A DNA stretch of 33,878 bases from Pseudomonas putida (GCF_028682635.1 NZ_JANHLK010000043.1:1-33878), one strand, 5' to 3'; positions 16,993-25,828 are shown, counted from the stretch's first letter. Numbers and translations: made by a program. The notes: generated by a model from the letters alone, not told the origin.

Positions 16993-17085
16993 CTGTGGGA
17001 GCCAGCCTGCTGGCGATGAGGGCCTGACAGCCAACATCATTGTTGCCTGACAGGACGATATCGCCAGCAGGCTGGCTCCCACAGT
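16993..17085. repeat. REPIN between aruC and aruF
   Basis: CTGTGGGAGCCAGCCTGCTG at the left is mirrored by CAGCAGGCTGGCTCCCACAG at the right, with ~50 bases between. It is nearly identical in sequence type to the repeat at 20746-20834. It sits inside the aru operon and could affect mRNA processing. Confidence 0.85.
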
Positions 17086-17155
17086 TGACTCTGAGTTGTT
17101 TCAGGGATGGCCCGGGTTTTTTCTTCTGTAAGTTCTGAGATTAAGGAGTGACACC

Positions 17156-18175
17156 ATGCTGGTGATGCGCCCCGCGCAAATGGCTGATCTGGGCGAGGTA
17201 CAGCGTCTGGCTGCGGACAGCCCGATTGGTGTCACTTCCTTGCCGGATGACGTTGAACGCCTGAGCGACAAGATCGCCGCGAGCGAAGCCTCGTTCGCCG
17301 CCGAAGTCAGCTTCAACGGTGAAGAGAGCTATTTCTTCGTGCTCGAAGACACGGCCACCGGCAAGTTGGTGGGCTGTTCGGCCATCGTCGCTTCGGCGGG
17401 TTATTCCGAGCCGTTCTACAGTTTCCGTAATGAAACCTTCGTGCACGCCTCCCGCGAGCTGAAGATTCATAACAAGATCCACGTGCTCTCCCAGTGCCAC
17501 GACCTGACCGGCAACAGCCTGCTGACCAGTTTCTACGTGCAGCGCGAGCTGGTGGGTTCGCCCTGGGCCGAGCTCAATTCCCGTGGCCGCCTGCTGTTCG
17601 TCGCCAGCCACCCGGAGCGTTTCGCCGATTCGGTGGTGACCGAGATCGTCGGTTACAGCGATGAAAATGGCGACTCGCCGTTCTGGGATGCCATCGGTCG
17701 CAACTTCTTCGACCTCAACTACGCCGAAGCCGAGCGTCTGTGTGGCCTGAAGAGCCGGACCTTCCTCGCCGAACTGATGCCGCACTACCCGATCTACGTG
17801 CCACTGCTGCCGGACTCCGCCCAGGAAGCCATGGGCCAGGTGCACCCACGGGCGCAGATCACCTTCGACATCCTGATGCGCGAAGGCTTCGAAACCGATC
17901 ACTACATCGACATCTTCGACGGCGGCCCGACCCTGCATGCCCGTGTCTCGGGGATCCGTTCGATCGCCCAGAGCCGCGTGGTGCCGGTGAAGATCGGCGA
18001 GCCGGTCAAAGGCGTCGGTCGCCAGTATCTGGTCGCCAATGCCCAGTTGCAGGATTACCGCGCGGTCATGCTCGAGCTTGACTACGCGCCGGGCAAACCG
18101 GTGACCCTGGACCTGGAAACGGCCGAAGCCCTTGGCGTCGGTGAAGGTGCCAGCGTGCGCCTGGTGGCGGTTTAA
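17156..18175 (+). CDS. aruF: arginine/ornithine N-succinyltransferase, alpha subunit
   Basis: With AruG forms the enzyme that succinylates arginine (and ornithine) using succinyl-CoA, the first AST step. A 339-residue AstA-family protein with a GNAT-like fold: it begins MLVMRPAQMADLGEVQRLA, and has YFFVLEDTATGKLVGCSAIV, CHDLTGNSLLTSFYV and MGQVHPRAQ blocks. The alpha subunit shares the overall pattern of the next gene (for example TGVTSLP versus TGLTTLP), showing a gene duplication. AAGGAG is 9 bases upstream of the ATG. A GTG or internal ATG start is less likely. Confidence 0.95.
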   Translation: MLVMRPAQMADLGEVQRLAADSPIGVTSLPDDVERLSDKIAASEASFAAEVSFNGEESYFFVLEDTATGKLVGCSAIVASAGYSEPFYSFRNETFVHASRELKIHNKIHVLSQCHDLTGNSLLTSFYVQRELVGSPWAELNSRGRLLFVASHPERFADSVVTEIVGYSDENGDSPFWDAIGRNFFDLNYAEAERLCGLKSRTFLAELMPHYPIYVPLLPDSAQEAMGQVHPRAQITFDILMREGFETDHYIDIFDGGPTLHARVSGIRSIAQSRVVPVKIGEPVKGVGRQYLVANAQLQDYRAVMLELDYAPGKPVTLDLETAEALGVGEGASVRLVAV

Positions 18176-18248
18176 CACCTGCTTCAAAGAATGCTTGGAA
18201 AGTAGCGAGTTTCGCGGGTGGCGCAAGCGGCCCGATTGAGGAGATAGC

Positions 18249-19274
18249 ATGATCGTTCGTCCCGTACGCAGCAGCGATTTACCCGCTCTGATCGACCTGG
18301 CCCGCAGCACCGGCACCGGCCTGACCACCTTGCCGGCCAACGAAGAGCGTCTGGCCCACCGGGTCGGCTGGGCCGAGAAGACCTTTCGCGGCGAAGCCGG
18401 GCGGGGCGATGCGGACTACCTGTTCGTGCTCGAAGACGACAATGGTCGAGTGGTGGGCATTTCCGCCATCGCTGGCGCCGTCGGCCTGCGTGAGCCCTGG
18501 TACAACTTCCGGGTCGGCCTGACGGTCAGCGCTTCGCAAGAGCTGAACATCTATCGCGAAATTCCGACTCTGTTCCTGGCCAACGACCTGACCGGCAATT
18601 CCGAGCTGTGCTCGCTGTTCCTGCACGCCGATTACCGCAGTGGCCTCAACGGCCGCATGCTGTCCAAGGCGCGGATGCTGTTCATCGCCGAATTTCCACA
18701 ACTGTTCGGCAACAAGATCATCGCCGAGATGCGCGGTGTTTCCGACGAAGCCGGGCGCTCGCCATTCTGGGAAAGCCTGGGCCGGCACTTCTTCAAGATG
18801 GAATTCAGCCAGGCTGACTACCTGACCGGCGTGGGCAACAAGGCGTTCATCGCCGAATTGATGCCGAAGTTCCCGCTGTACACCTGCTTCCTGTCGCCGG
18901 ATGCGCGCAACGTGATCGGCCAGGTGCACCCGGACACCGAGCCTGCGTTGTCGATGCTCAAGAGCGAAGGCTTCAGCTATCAAGGCTACGTCGACATCTT
19001 CGACGCCGGCCCGGCCATCGAGTGCGAAACCGGCAAGATCCGCGCCGTGCGCGACAGCCAGGCACTGGTGCTCGCCGTCGGCACGCCGGGTGACGACGCC
19101 ACGCCGTTCATCATTCACAACCGCAAGCGCGAAGACTGCCGCATCACCGCCGCTCCGGCACGTCTCGCCGCGGGCACGCTGGTGGTCGATCCACTGACCG
19201 CCAAACGTCTTCAACTCAACGCTGGCGATCAAGTGCGCGCCGTGGCGTTGTCCGCTGCTCGGGAGTCGAAATAA
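18249..19274 (+). CDS. aruG: arginine N-succinyltransferase, beta subunit
   Basis: A 341-residue AstA homologue, the partner of AruF and the one closer to E. coli AstA. It begins MIVRPVRSSDLPALIDLARS and has TGTGLTTLPANEERL, YLFVLEDDNGRVVGISAIAG, NDLTGNSELCSLFL, GRSPFWESLGRHFF and IGQVHPDTEPA. A GAGGAG ribosome site precedes the start. The 73-base gap after aruF has no hairpin of note. Its stop (TAA) overlaps the start of aruD by one base (TAATG), so translation is coupled. Confidence 0.95.
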   Translation: MIVRPVRSSDLPALIDLARSTGTGLTTLPANEERLAHRVGWAEKTFRGEAGRGDADYLFVLEDDNGRVVGISAIAGAVGLREPWYNFRVGLTVSASQELNIYREIPTLFLANDLTGNSELCSLFLHADYRSGLNGRMLSKARMLFIAEFPQLFGNKIIAEMRGVSDEAGRSPFWESLGRHFFKMEFSQADYLTGVGNKAFIAELMPKFPLYTCFLSPDARNVIGQVHPDTEPALSMLKSEGFSYQGYVDIFDAGPAIECETGKIRAVRDSQALVLAVGTPGDDATPFIIHNRKREDCRITAAPARLAAGTLVVDPLTAKRLQLNAGDQVRAVALSAARESK

Positions 19275-20740
19275 TGAAGTCGCTATACATTGCAGGTGAA
19301 TGGTTGGCAGGTGGGGGCGAAGCATTCGAGTCGCTGAACCCGGTGACCCAGCAAGTGTTGTGGTCCGGCACCGGTGCCACCGTCGATCAGGTCGAGTCGG
19401 CCGTGCAGGCTGCACGCCAGGCGTTCCCGACCTGGGCCCGGCGCACCCTGGAAGAGCGCATTGCGGTGCTGGAAGCCTTTGCCACATCCCTGAAAAGTCA
19501 TGCAGACGAACTGGCCCACGCCATCGGCGAGGAAACCGGCAAGCCCCTGTGGGAGTCGGCCACCGAAGTCACCAGCATGGTCAACAAGATTGCCATCTCG
19601 GTGCAGAGCTACCGCGAGCGCACTGGCGAGAAGAGCGGCCCGCTGGGCGACGCCACCGCGGTGCTGCGCCACAAGCCCCACGGCGTGGTGGCGGTATTCG
19701 GCCCTTACAACTTCCCGGGTCACTTGCCCAACGGGCATATCGTGCCGGCGCTGCTGGCCGGTAACAGCGTGCTGTTCAAGCCGAGTGAACTGACGCCGAA
19801 AGTCGCCGAGCTGACGGTCAAGTGCTGGATCGAAGCCGGATTGCCGGCGGGCGTCCTGAACCTGCTGCAGGGCGCGCGCGAAACCGGTATCGCCCTGGCG
19901 GCGAACCCGGGCATTGACGGCCTGTTCTTCACTGGTTCCAGCCGCACGGGCAATCACCTGCACCAGCAATTTGCCGGTCGCCCGGACAAGATCCTCGCGC
20001 TGGAGATGGGCGGTAACAACCCGCTGGTGGTGGATCAGGTCGCCGATCTCGATGCTGCTGTGTACACCATCATCCAGTCGGCGTTCATCTCTGCCGGCCA
20101 GCGCTGCACCTGTGCCCGCCGCTTGCTGGTGCCGCAAGGCGCCTGGGGCGACACATTGCTGGCGCGCCTGGTGGCGGTCAGTGCGTCGATTGAAGTCGGT
20201 GCGTTCGATCAGCAGCCGGCGCCCTTCATGGGCTCGGTGATTTCCCTCGGCGCGGCGAAAGCCTTGATGGATGCCCAGGAACATCTGCTGGCCAACGGCG
20301 CCGTGGCGTTGCTGGAAATGACCCAGCCCCAGGCCCAGGCCGCCTTGCTGACCCCGGGCATTGTGGATGTGACGGCGGTGGCCGATCGCCCGGACGAAGA
20401 GTTGTTCGGCCCGCTGTTGCAAGTGATCCGCTACGTTGATTTTGAAGCGGCGATCGCTGAAGCCAACGACACTGAATACGGTTTGGCCGCTGGCCTGTTG
20501 TCGGATTCCGAGGCGCGTTACCAGCAGTTCTGGCTGGAAAGCCGCGCGGGCATCGTCAACTGGAACAAACAACTGACCGGTGCCGCGAGCAGCGCGCCCT
20601 TCGGCGGCGTCGGCGCCTCGGGCAACCATCGCGCCAGCGCTTACTACGCGGCGGATTACTGCGCGTACCCGGTGGCCTCGCTGGAAACGCCGAGCCTGAC
20701 TTTGCCAGCGGCCCTGACGCCTGGCGTGAAAATGGCGTGA
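19274..20740 (+). CDS. aruD: succinylglutamate semialdehyde dehydrogenase
   Basis: Oxidises N-succinylglutamate semialdehyde to N-succinylglutamate with NAD+, the fourth AST step. A 488-residue aldehyde dehydrogenase with FGPYNFPGHLPNG (coenzyme region), PSELTPKVAEL, FTGSSRTGNHL, the general-base segment LALEMGGNNPLVV (Glu ~244) and the catalytic segment SAGQRCTCARR (Cys ~278). EELFGPLLQVIRY and FGGVGASGNHRASA complete the fold. All key residues are present. Followed at six bases by a REPIN. Confidence 0.96.
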   Translation: MKSLYIAGEWLAGGGEAFESLNPVTQQVLWSGTGATVDQVESAVQAARQAFPTWARRTLEERIAVLEAFATSLKSHADELAHAIGEETGKPLWESATEVTSMVNKIAISVQSYRERTGEKSGPLGDATAVLRHKPHGVVAVFGPYNFPGHLPNGHIVPALLAGNSVLFKPSELTPKVAELTVKCWIEAGLPAGVLNLLQGARETGIALAANPGIDGLFFTGSSRTGNHLHQQFAGRPDKILALEMGGNNPLVVDQVADLDAAVYTIIQSAFISAGQRCTCARRLLVPQGAWGDTLLARLVAVSASIEVGAFDQQPAPFMGSVISLGAAKALMDAQEHLLANGAVALLEMTQPQAQAALLTPGIVDVTAVADRPDEELFGPLLQVIRYVDFEAAIAEANDTEYGLAAGLLSDSEARYQQFWLESRAGIVNWNKQLTGAASSAPFGGVGASGNHRASAYYAADYCAYPVASLETPSLTLPAALTPGVKMA

Positions 20741-20745
20741 TGCCC

Positions 20746-20834
20746 ATCGCCAGCAGGCTGGCTCCCACAGTGATCGGGTCGTACACAAAATGTGTGAACA
20801 CTACCGAACCTGTGGGAGCCAGCCTGCTGGCGAT
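20746..20834. repeat. REPIN between aruD and aruB
   Basis: ATCGCCAGCAGGCTGGCTCC at the left and its inverse GGAGCCAGCCTGCTGGCGAT at the right, about 45 bases apart. It lies inside the aru operon immediately after the aruD stop. Confidence 0.85.
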
Positions 20835-20900
20835 AGCCGCGCCGCGGTCTTAAATCCAGTTACTGAAGCCATAACAACAGATTCTCGTGGAGCCTCGCTG

Positions 20901-22247
20901 ATGAAATCCTATGAAGTCAATTTTGACGGTCTAGTGGGGCCGACCCATAACTACGGCGGCCTGTCCTACGGCAACGTCGCGTCCCAGAGCAACAGCCAGC
21001 AGTCTTCGAATCCGAAGGAAGCGGCGCTGCAAGGCCTGGCGAAAATGAAAGCGCTGATGGACATGGGCTTTCAGCAAGGCGTTCTGGCCCCGCAGGAACG
21101 CCCGGACGTGGCCGCCTTGCGCCGCCTGGGTTTCAGCGGCACCGACGCGCAAGTGATCGAACGTGCCGCCAAAGAAGCGATGCCATTGCTGGTGGCCAGT
21201 TGCTCGGCATCGAGCATGTGGGTGGCCAACGCCGCCACCGTCAGCCCGAGCGCCGACACCGCGGATGGCCGCGTGCATTTCACCGCCGCCAACCTGAACT
21301 GCAAGTACCACCGCAGCATCGAGCATCCGACCACCAGCCGCGTGCTGGGCGCGATGTTCGCCGACCAGAAGCACTTCGCCCACCACGCCGCGTTGCCGGC
21401 CGTGGCGCAGTTCGGTGACGAAGGCGCGGCCAACCACACCCGTTTCTGCCGTGTGTACGGTGAAGCCGGCGTCGAGTTCTTCGTGTTTGGTCGCAGTGCC
21501 TTCGACACCCGTTACCCGGCACCGCAGAAGTACCCGGCGCGCCAGACCCTCGAAGCGTCCCAGGCGGTCGCTCGCCTGCACGGCCTGAGCGATGACGGCG
21601 TGGTCTACGCCCAGCAGAACCCGTCGGTGATCGACCAGGGCGTGTTCCACAATGACGTGATCGCAGTCGGTAATGGCGAAGTGCTGTTCTATCACGAGGA
21701 CGCTTTCCTCGAGACCGACAAGATGCTCGCCGAACTGCAAAGCAAACTCGCCAAGGTCGGTGGGAAATTTCAGTCAGTGTGCGTTCCGCGTTCCGCAGTA
21801 AGCGTCGAAGACGCGGTTCGTTCCTACCTGTTCAATAGCCAACTGCTGTCGCGTCCTGACGGCTCCATGCTGTTGATCGTGCCGGAAGAATGCCGTGGCA
21901 ACGAGCGTGTATGGCAATACCTGCAGGGTTTGACCAGCTCCGGCGGCCTGATCCGCGAAGTGAAAGTCTTCGATCTCAAGCAGAGCATGCAGAACGGCGG
22001 TGGCCCGGCTTGCCTGAGGTTGCGTGTCGCGCTCAACGAAACCGAACTGGCGGCGGTCAACCCAGGGGTTATCATGACGGCACCGTTGTACGGCACTCTG
22101 ACCGAATGGGTCGAGAAGCATTACCGCGACCGCATGACCGAAAACGATCTGGCGGACCCGCAATTGCTGCTTGAGTGCCGGACGGCACTGGATGAACTGA
22201 CGCAAATCCTTAAACTGGGCGCGGTTTATCCATTCCAGATCAATTGA
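20901..22247 (+). CDS. aruB: N-succinylarginine dihydrolase
   Basis: Hydrolyses N2-succinylarginine to succinylornithine, 2 NH3 and CO2, the second AST step. The start MKSYEVNFDGLVGPTHNYGG at 20901 is the family start, with GGAG upstream; the earlier start in the REPIN is rejected. Total 448 residues, as expected. It belongs to the amidinotransferase fold: GLVGPTHNYGGLSYGN at the N-terminus, the CSASSMWVANAATVSPS block, HNDVIAVGNGEVLFYHEDAF, and near the C-terminus NGGGPACLRLRV with the catalytic Cys at about 371. Confidence 0.96.
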   Translation: MKSYEVNFDGLVGPTHNYGGLSYGNVASQSNSQQSSNPKEAALQGLAKMKALMDMGFQQGVLAPQERPDVAALRRLGFSGTDAQVIERAAKEAMPLLVASCSASSMWVANAATVSPSADTADGRVHFTAANLNCKYHRSIEHPTTSRVLGAMFADQKHFAHHAALPAVAQFGDEGAANHTRFCRVYGEAGVEFFVFGRSAFDTRYPAPQKYPARQTLEASQAVARLHGLSDDGVVYAQQNPSVIDQGVFHNDVIAVGNGEVLFYHEDAFLETDKMLAELQSKLAKVGGKFQSVCVPRSAVSVEDAVRSYLFNSQLLSRPDGSMLLIVPEECRGNERVWQYLQGLTSSGGLIREVKVFDLKQSMQNGGGPACLRLRVALNETELAAVNPGVIMTAPLYGTLTEWVEKHYRDRMTENDLADPQLLLECRTALDELTQILKLGAVYPFQIN

Positions 22248-22272
22248 AAGTCTCAAACGAGAGCGTAAAAAC

Positions 22273-22563
22273 ATGAGCGATACCCTGCAGCTGATCCTTG
22301 AAGACACCGACGGCACGCAACTGGAAACCTCCTGCACCCGCGTCGCGGTCATGTGGCAAGGCAAAGAGCTGTGGATCCAGCAGGACGGCCGTGGCCAGTT
22401 GCTGATCGGCGTGGACGTCGAAGAAGGCGACGCCGAATACGCCAACCTGCTGTTGCGCCCATTGGCGACTAATCTGGTAAGTCTGCAACTGGAGATGGAA
22501 CCGGCTGACCTGGGTGACGACGAGGACCACGTTCACGGCCCGGATTGCAATCACGACCATTAA
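22273..22563 (+). CDS. small hypothetical protein within the aru operon, His-rich tail
   Basis: A 96-residue acidic protein between aruB and aruE (25 bases after one, 12 before the other), corresponding in position to PA0900 of P. aeruginosa. The body is a predicted beta-rich domain (TLQLILEDTDGTQLE, VAVMWQGKELWIQQDGRG). The C-terminus reads DDEDHVHGPDCNHDH, with four His and one Cys that could bind a metal ion. AruE is a zinc enzyme, so a link to metal supply or assembly is conceivable, but that is speculation. No known domain was recognised. Confidence 0.85.
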   Translation: MSDTLQLILEDTDGTQLETSCTRVAVMWQGKELWIQQDGRGQLLIGVDVEEGDAEYANLLLRPLATNLVSLQLEMEPADLGDDEDHVHGPDCNHDH

Positions 22564-22575
22564 GGAAACCGCTCT

Positions 22576-23586
22576 ATGCTCGCCCTCGGCAAACTGCTTG
22601 AACTGACCCTCGCCGGCCGCGAACCGGCGGAGAAGACTCAACTGACTGTCGAAGGCGTGCGCATGCGCTGGTTGAGCGAAGGTGCGCTGGAAGTTCGGCC
22701 ACCTGAAGTACGCGACAACGGCCTGGACCTGCTGTTATCGGCCGGTATCCACGGCAACGAAACAGCGCCGATCGAACTGCTCGATCGCCTGTTGCATGAC
22801 ATCGCCCGCGGCGACTTGAAGCCGCGTGCCCGAATTCTGTTCCTGTTCGGCAACCCCGAAGCGATTCGCAAGGGCGAGCGTTTCGTCGAGCAGGACGTCA
22901 ATCGGCTGTTCAACGGCCGTCACGAGCAAAGCAGTGGCTCCGAAGCCCTGCGTGCCTGTGAGCTGGAACGCCTGGCGGCGAGTTTCTTCAGCCTGCCGGA
23001 TCGCCAGCGACTGCACTACGACCTGCACACGGCGATTCGTGGTTCGAAAATCGAACAGTTCGCCTTGTACCCCTGGAAGGAAGATCGCCAGCATTCGCGC
23101 CAGGAGTTGGCCCGTCTGCGCGCCGCCGGCATGGAGGCGGTGCTGTTGCAGAACAAGCCGTCCATCGTCTTCAGTTCCTACACCTATGACAAGCTCGGTG
23201 CCGAGGCCTTCACCCTTGAACTGGGCAAGGCGCGACCGTTCGGGCAGAACGACGGGGTGAATGTCTCCCGGCTGGAAACCCGCCTCAAGCAGATCATCGA
23301 AGGCACCGAGCCCGAGATGGCTGAAGAGGCGCTGGACGGTTTGCAGCTGTTCAGCGTGGCACGGGAAATCATCAAGCACAGCGACAGCTTCCGCCTGAAC
23401 CTGCCCGTGGACATCGAGAACTTTTCCGAGCTGGAAGTGGGTTACCTGCTGGCGGAAGACATCGCCAACACCCGCTGGATCATCGAGGAGGAGGGCGCCC
23501 GGATCATCTTCCCGAACCCCAAGGTGAAAAACGGCCTGCGCGCCGGCATCCTGATCGTGCCGACCACCGACGATAACCTCACCTGA
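22576..23586 (+). CDS. aruE: succinylglutamate desuccinylase
   Basis: Releases glutamate and succinate from N-succinylglutamate, the last AST step. A 336-residue zinc hydrolase of the AstE/AspA family: zinc ligands in SAGIHGNETAPIELL (His, Glu) and YDLHTAIR (His), with the arginine/asparagine segment FVEQDVNRLFNGRHE. FVEQDVNRLF and the C-terminal LEVGYLLAEDIANTRW are typical of AstE. Start follows AAGGAAACC. Last gene of the aru operon; no classical terminator follows, but a REPIN begins 29 bases downstream. Confidence 0.95.
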   Translation: MLALGKLLELTLAGREPAEKTQLTVEGVRMRWLSEGALEVRPPEVRDNGLDLLLSAGIHGNETAPIELLDRLLHDIARGDLKPRARILFLFGNPEAIRKGERFVEQDVNRLFNGRHEQSSGSEALRACELERLAASFFSLPDRQRLHYDLHTAIRGSKIEQFALYPWKEDRQHSRQELARLRAAGMEAVLLQNKPSIVFSSYTYDKLGAEAFTLELGKARPFGQNDGVNVSRLETRLKQIIEGTEPEMAEEALDGLQLFSVAREIIKHSDSFRLNLPVDIENFSELEVGYLLAEDIANTRWIIEEEGARIIFPNPKVKNGLRAGILIVPTTDDNLT

Positions 23587-23615
23587 TTACAATTCCCGTC
23601 CCAACATAAAACCCA

Positions 23616-23705
23616 CTGTAGGAGCTGCCGCAGGCTGCGATCTTTTGATCTTGATCTTTAAAATCAAAAGATCGCAGCCTCGTTTCACTCGGCAGCTCCT
23701 ACAGG
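23616..23705. repeat. REPIN of the TGTAGGAGCTG type after aruE
   Basis: CTGTAGGAGCTGCCGCAGGC at the left and CGGCAGCTCCTACAG at the right enclose GATCTTTTGAT / ATCAAAAGATC. It is nearly the same as the element at 14246-14333. It lies between the convergent aruE and the lumazine synthase gene and may serve as a bidirectional transcript end. Confidence 0.85.
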
Positions 23706-23717
23706 GTGAGTCGGTGT

Positions 23718-24230
23718 TTAGACGGCTACCGCGCGCGGCTCGGTGCGACGCAGGGCGCGAATCTTGCTCAGCGTATCCGCACACGTCTTCGCCGCTTCCT
23801 GACCTTTGTGCACGAAGTGATCGAAGAAGAACTTATGATGCAGTTCTTCACCGGCATGGAAGTGATGCGGGGTCAGGGATACCGAGAACACCGGCACTTC
23901 GGTTTCCAGTTGAACCTGCATCAGGCCGCTGACCACTGACTGGGCGACGAACTCGTGACGGTAGATCCCGCCGTCCACCACCAGGGCTGCGGCGACGATG
24001 CCAGCATAACGGCCGGTCTTGGCCAGCAACTTGGCGTGCAGGGGCATTTCAAAGGCGCCGCCGACTTCGAAGAAATCGATGTCGGATTCCTGATAACCCT
24101 GGGCAATCATTTCAGCGACGAAGCCTTTACGGCTCTGGTCGACAATATCCTTGTGCCAGCAGGCCTGGATGAACGCTACGCGCTCGCCGTGATGGTGTTT
24201 GCTTTTGCTGTCGATTGCGGTGGGTTGCAT
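23718..24230 (-). CDS. ribH2: 6,7-dimethyl-8-ribityllumazine synthase, type II
   Basis: Condenses 5-amino-6-ribitylaminouracil with 3,4-dihydroxybutanone phosphate to make lumazine, the precursor of riboflavin. The 170-residue protein resembles the decameric type II enzyme (Brucella RibH2) more than the icosahedral type I: VAFIQACWHKDIVDQSRKGF, FEVGGAFEMPLHAKLLAKTG, VAAALVVDGGIYRHEF, LMQVQLETEVPVFSVSL, TPHHFHAGEEL. AGGA is 8 bases before the ATG at 24230. It stands alone behind an FMN riboswitch, so it should be made when FMN is scarce. A general ribH is presumably elsewhere. Confidence 0.92.
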   Translation of the reverse strand: MQPTAIDSKSKHHHGERVAFIQACWHKDIVDQSRKGFVAEMIAQGYQESDIDFFEVGGAFEMPLHAKLLAKTGRYAGIVAAALVVDGGIYRHEFVAQSVVSGLMQVQLETEVPVFSVSLTPHHFHAGEELHHKFFFDHFVHKGQEAAKTCADTLSKIRALRRTEPRAVAV

Positions 24231-24333
24231 GTTCTGATTCCTGTTTGTGTGAAAAACAGGGCTTATGAATCGAATGGGATTTTAGGGTACGCACGCTCGC
24301 ACGAGTGCTGCGGACGGCCCTTTTGCGCCAATC

Positions 24334-24500
24334 CCGTTCTCTCTTCATCCGGACTATGACCGTCGGCCCCGGAATCACACCGGGTCTGCTGACCTTGTCG
24401 CCACTCACGGCAAAGGCCGTGTCTGACACCAAGCGCTCGCGGGCTATGCGTGTTGCACGCAATTACCGCCGGTGGGGAGTTGCACCCCGCCCTGAGAACG
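24334..24500 (-). promoter_or_regulatory. FMN riboswitch (RFN element)
   Basis: Read on the minus strand, the conserved RFN boxes are in order: CTCAGGGCGGGGTGCAA, CCCCACCGGCGGTAA, AGCCCGCGAGCG, GGTCAGCAGACCCGGTG, then ATTCCGGGGCCGACGGTCA, and ATAGTCCGGATGAAGAGAGA. The 5' and 3' ends close a common stem (GTTCTC...GAGAAC). It ends about 100 bases before ribH2. No obvious T-run terminator follows, so control of translation by sequestering the ribosome site seems more likely. Confidence 0.95.
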
Positions 24501-24504
24501 TTTT

Positions 24505-24525
24505 GCTGCCAGATTGTTTGGCAGC
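24505..24525 (-). promoter_or_regulatory. hairpin immediately 5' of the FMN riboswitch
   Basis: GCTGCCA-GATTGTT-TGGCAGC, a perfect 7-bp stem starting 5 bases before the first RFN helix on the minus strand. It may be a folding guide for the aptamer, or part of the promoter region. Confidence 0.4.
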
Positions 24526-24677
24526 GCAGCGTTTTTATCACATATTTCCTACGCGCGCATCGGTGCTTTCGGATGATTGTTATCGAGTTTTCCGTTGCAT
24601 AAGGGTTGATTATTCATCGTCTTGACCGCAGTAATCCCTACCTGAACGCGATTTCCCCTGTTTACGAGGCCCGAGTC

Positions 24678-25682
24678 ATGAGTGTGATTGATCTTCGCAG
24701 CGACACCGTCACCCAACCCACCCCTGGCATGCTCGAGGCGATGGCCACGGCCGCCACCGGTGACGATGTGTATGGCGAAGATCCGACGGTCAACCGCCTG
24801 GAAGCCGAACTGGCAGACCGCCTGGGGTTTGCTGCCGCACTGTTTGTCCCCACGGGCACCATGAGCAACCTGCTGGGCCTGATGGGCCATTGCGAGCGCG
24901 GTGACGAATACATCGTCGGCCAGCAGGCGCACACCTATAAGTACGAAGGTGGCGGGGCGGCGGTACTCGGCTCGATCCAGCCGCAGCCGCTGGAAGTGCA
25001 GGCCGATGGCTCGCTGGACCTTTCCCAGATTGCCGCGGCGATCAAGCCGGACGATTTCCATTTCGCTCGCACCCGTTTGCTGGCGTTGGAAAACACCATG
25101 CAGGGCAAGGTCCTGCCCCTGGAATACCTGGCCCGGGCCCGCAGCTTTACCCGTGAACACGGGTTGCAATTGCACCTGGACGGCGCGCGGCTGTACAACG
25201 CAGCGGTGAAGCTGGGTGTCGATGCCAGGGAAATCACCCGGCACTTCGATTCAGTCTCGGTGTGCCTGTCCAAAGGCCTGGGCGCCCCGGTGGGTTCGGT
25301 GCTGTGTGGCTCGGTCGAATTGATCGGCAAGGCCCGACGCCTGCGCAAGATGGTCGGCGGCGGCATGCGCCAGGCCGGGATTCTGGCGGCGGCAGGCCTG
25401 TACGCGCTGGAGCATAACGTTCAGCGCCTGGCCGACGACCACGCCAACGCCCAATTGCTCGCCGAAGGCCTGCGCGCAGCAGGGTTCGAGGTCGAGCCGG
25501 TGCAGACCAATATGGTTTACGTTGCAATCGGCGACAAGGCCGAAGCACTCAAGGCGTTCGCCGCCGAGCGCGGGATCGTGCTCAGTGCTGCCGCGCGCTT
25601 GCGTTTGGTCACGCACATGGACGTCAGTCGCGCGCAAATCGAGCAGGTCGTCGCGACATTCGTCGACTTTTCCAGTAAGTGA
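24678..25682 (+). CDS. ltaE: low-specificity L-threonine aldolase
   Basis: A PLP enzyme that cleaves threonine and allo-threonine to glycine and acetaldehyde. The start MSVIDLRSDTVTQPTPGM at 24678 is the normal family start, giving 334 residues. Motifs: LFVPTGTMSNLLGLMGHC, LLALENTMQGKVLPLEYL, HLDGARLYNAAV, and SVCLSKGLGAPVGSVLCG with the PLP lysine at ~199. LRKMVGGGMRQAGILAAAGL follows. It lies between the divergent riboswitch-ribH2 unit and alaS. It resembles E. coli LtaE; the substrate preference (threo versus allo) cannot be read from sequence. Confidence 0.9.
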   Translation: MSVIDLRSDTVTQPTPGMLEAMATAATGDDVYGEDPTVNRLEAELADRLGFAAALFVPTGTMSNLLGLMGHCERGDEYIVGQQAHTYKYEGGGAAVLGSIQPQPLEVQADGSLDLSQIAAAIKPDDFHFARTRLLALENTMQGKVLPLEYLARARSFTREHGLQLHLDGARLYNAAVKLGVDAREITRHFDSVSVCLSKGLGAPVGSVLCGSVELIGKARRLRKMVGGGMRQAGILAAAGLYALEHNVQRLADDHANAQLLAEGLRAAGFEVEPVQTNMVYVAIGDKAEALKAFAAERGIVLSAAARLRLVTHMDVSRAQIEQVVATFVDFSSK

Positions 25683-25748
25683 TAGCGTTAGCGCTCCAAT
25701 TGACCGTTTCTATCGTATAAACACGCTGTACCCCGCGCGCAGGGCCGA

Positions 25749-25754
25749 TATAAT
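25749..25754 (+). promoter_or_regulatory. -10 box of the alaS promoter
   Basis: Perfect TATAAT, 75 bases before the alaS ATG, followed by GCGGCCC. The -35 region at 17-base spacing (CTGTAC, 25726-25731) is weak. Confidence 0.45.
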
Positions 25755-25828
25755 GCGGCCCTTTGCCGTCGCTTCGTCTGTTGACGTTTCGAACAGGCCT
25801 TTGGCCGCAGCCTCCGTGGAAGAACCTA

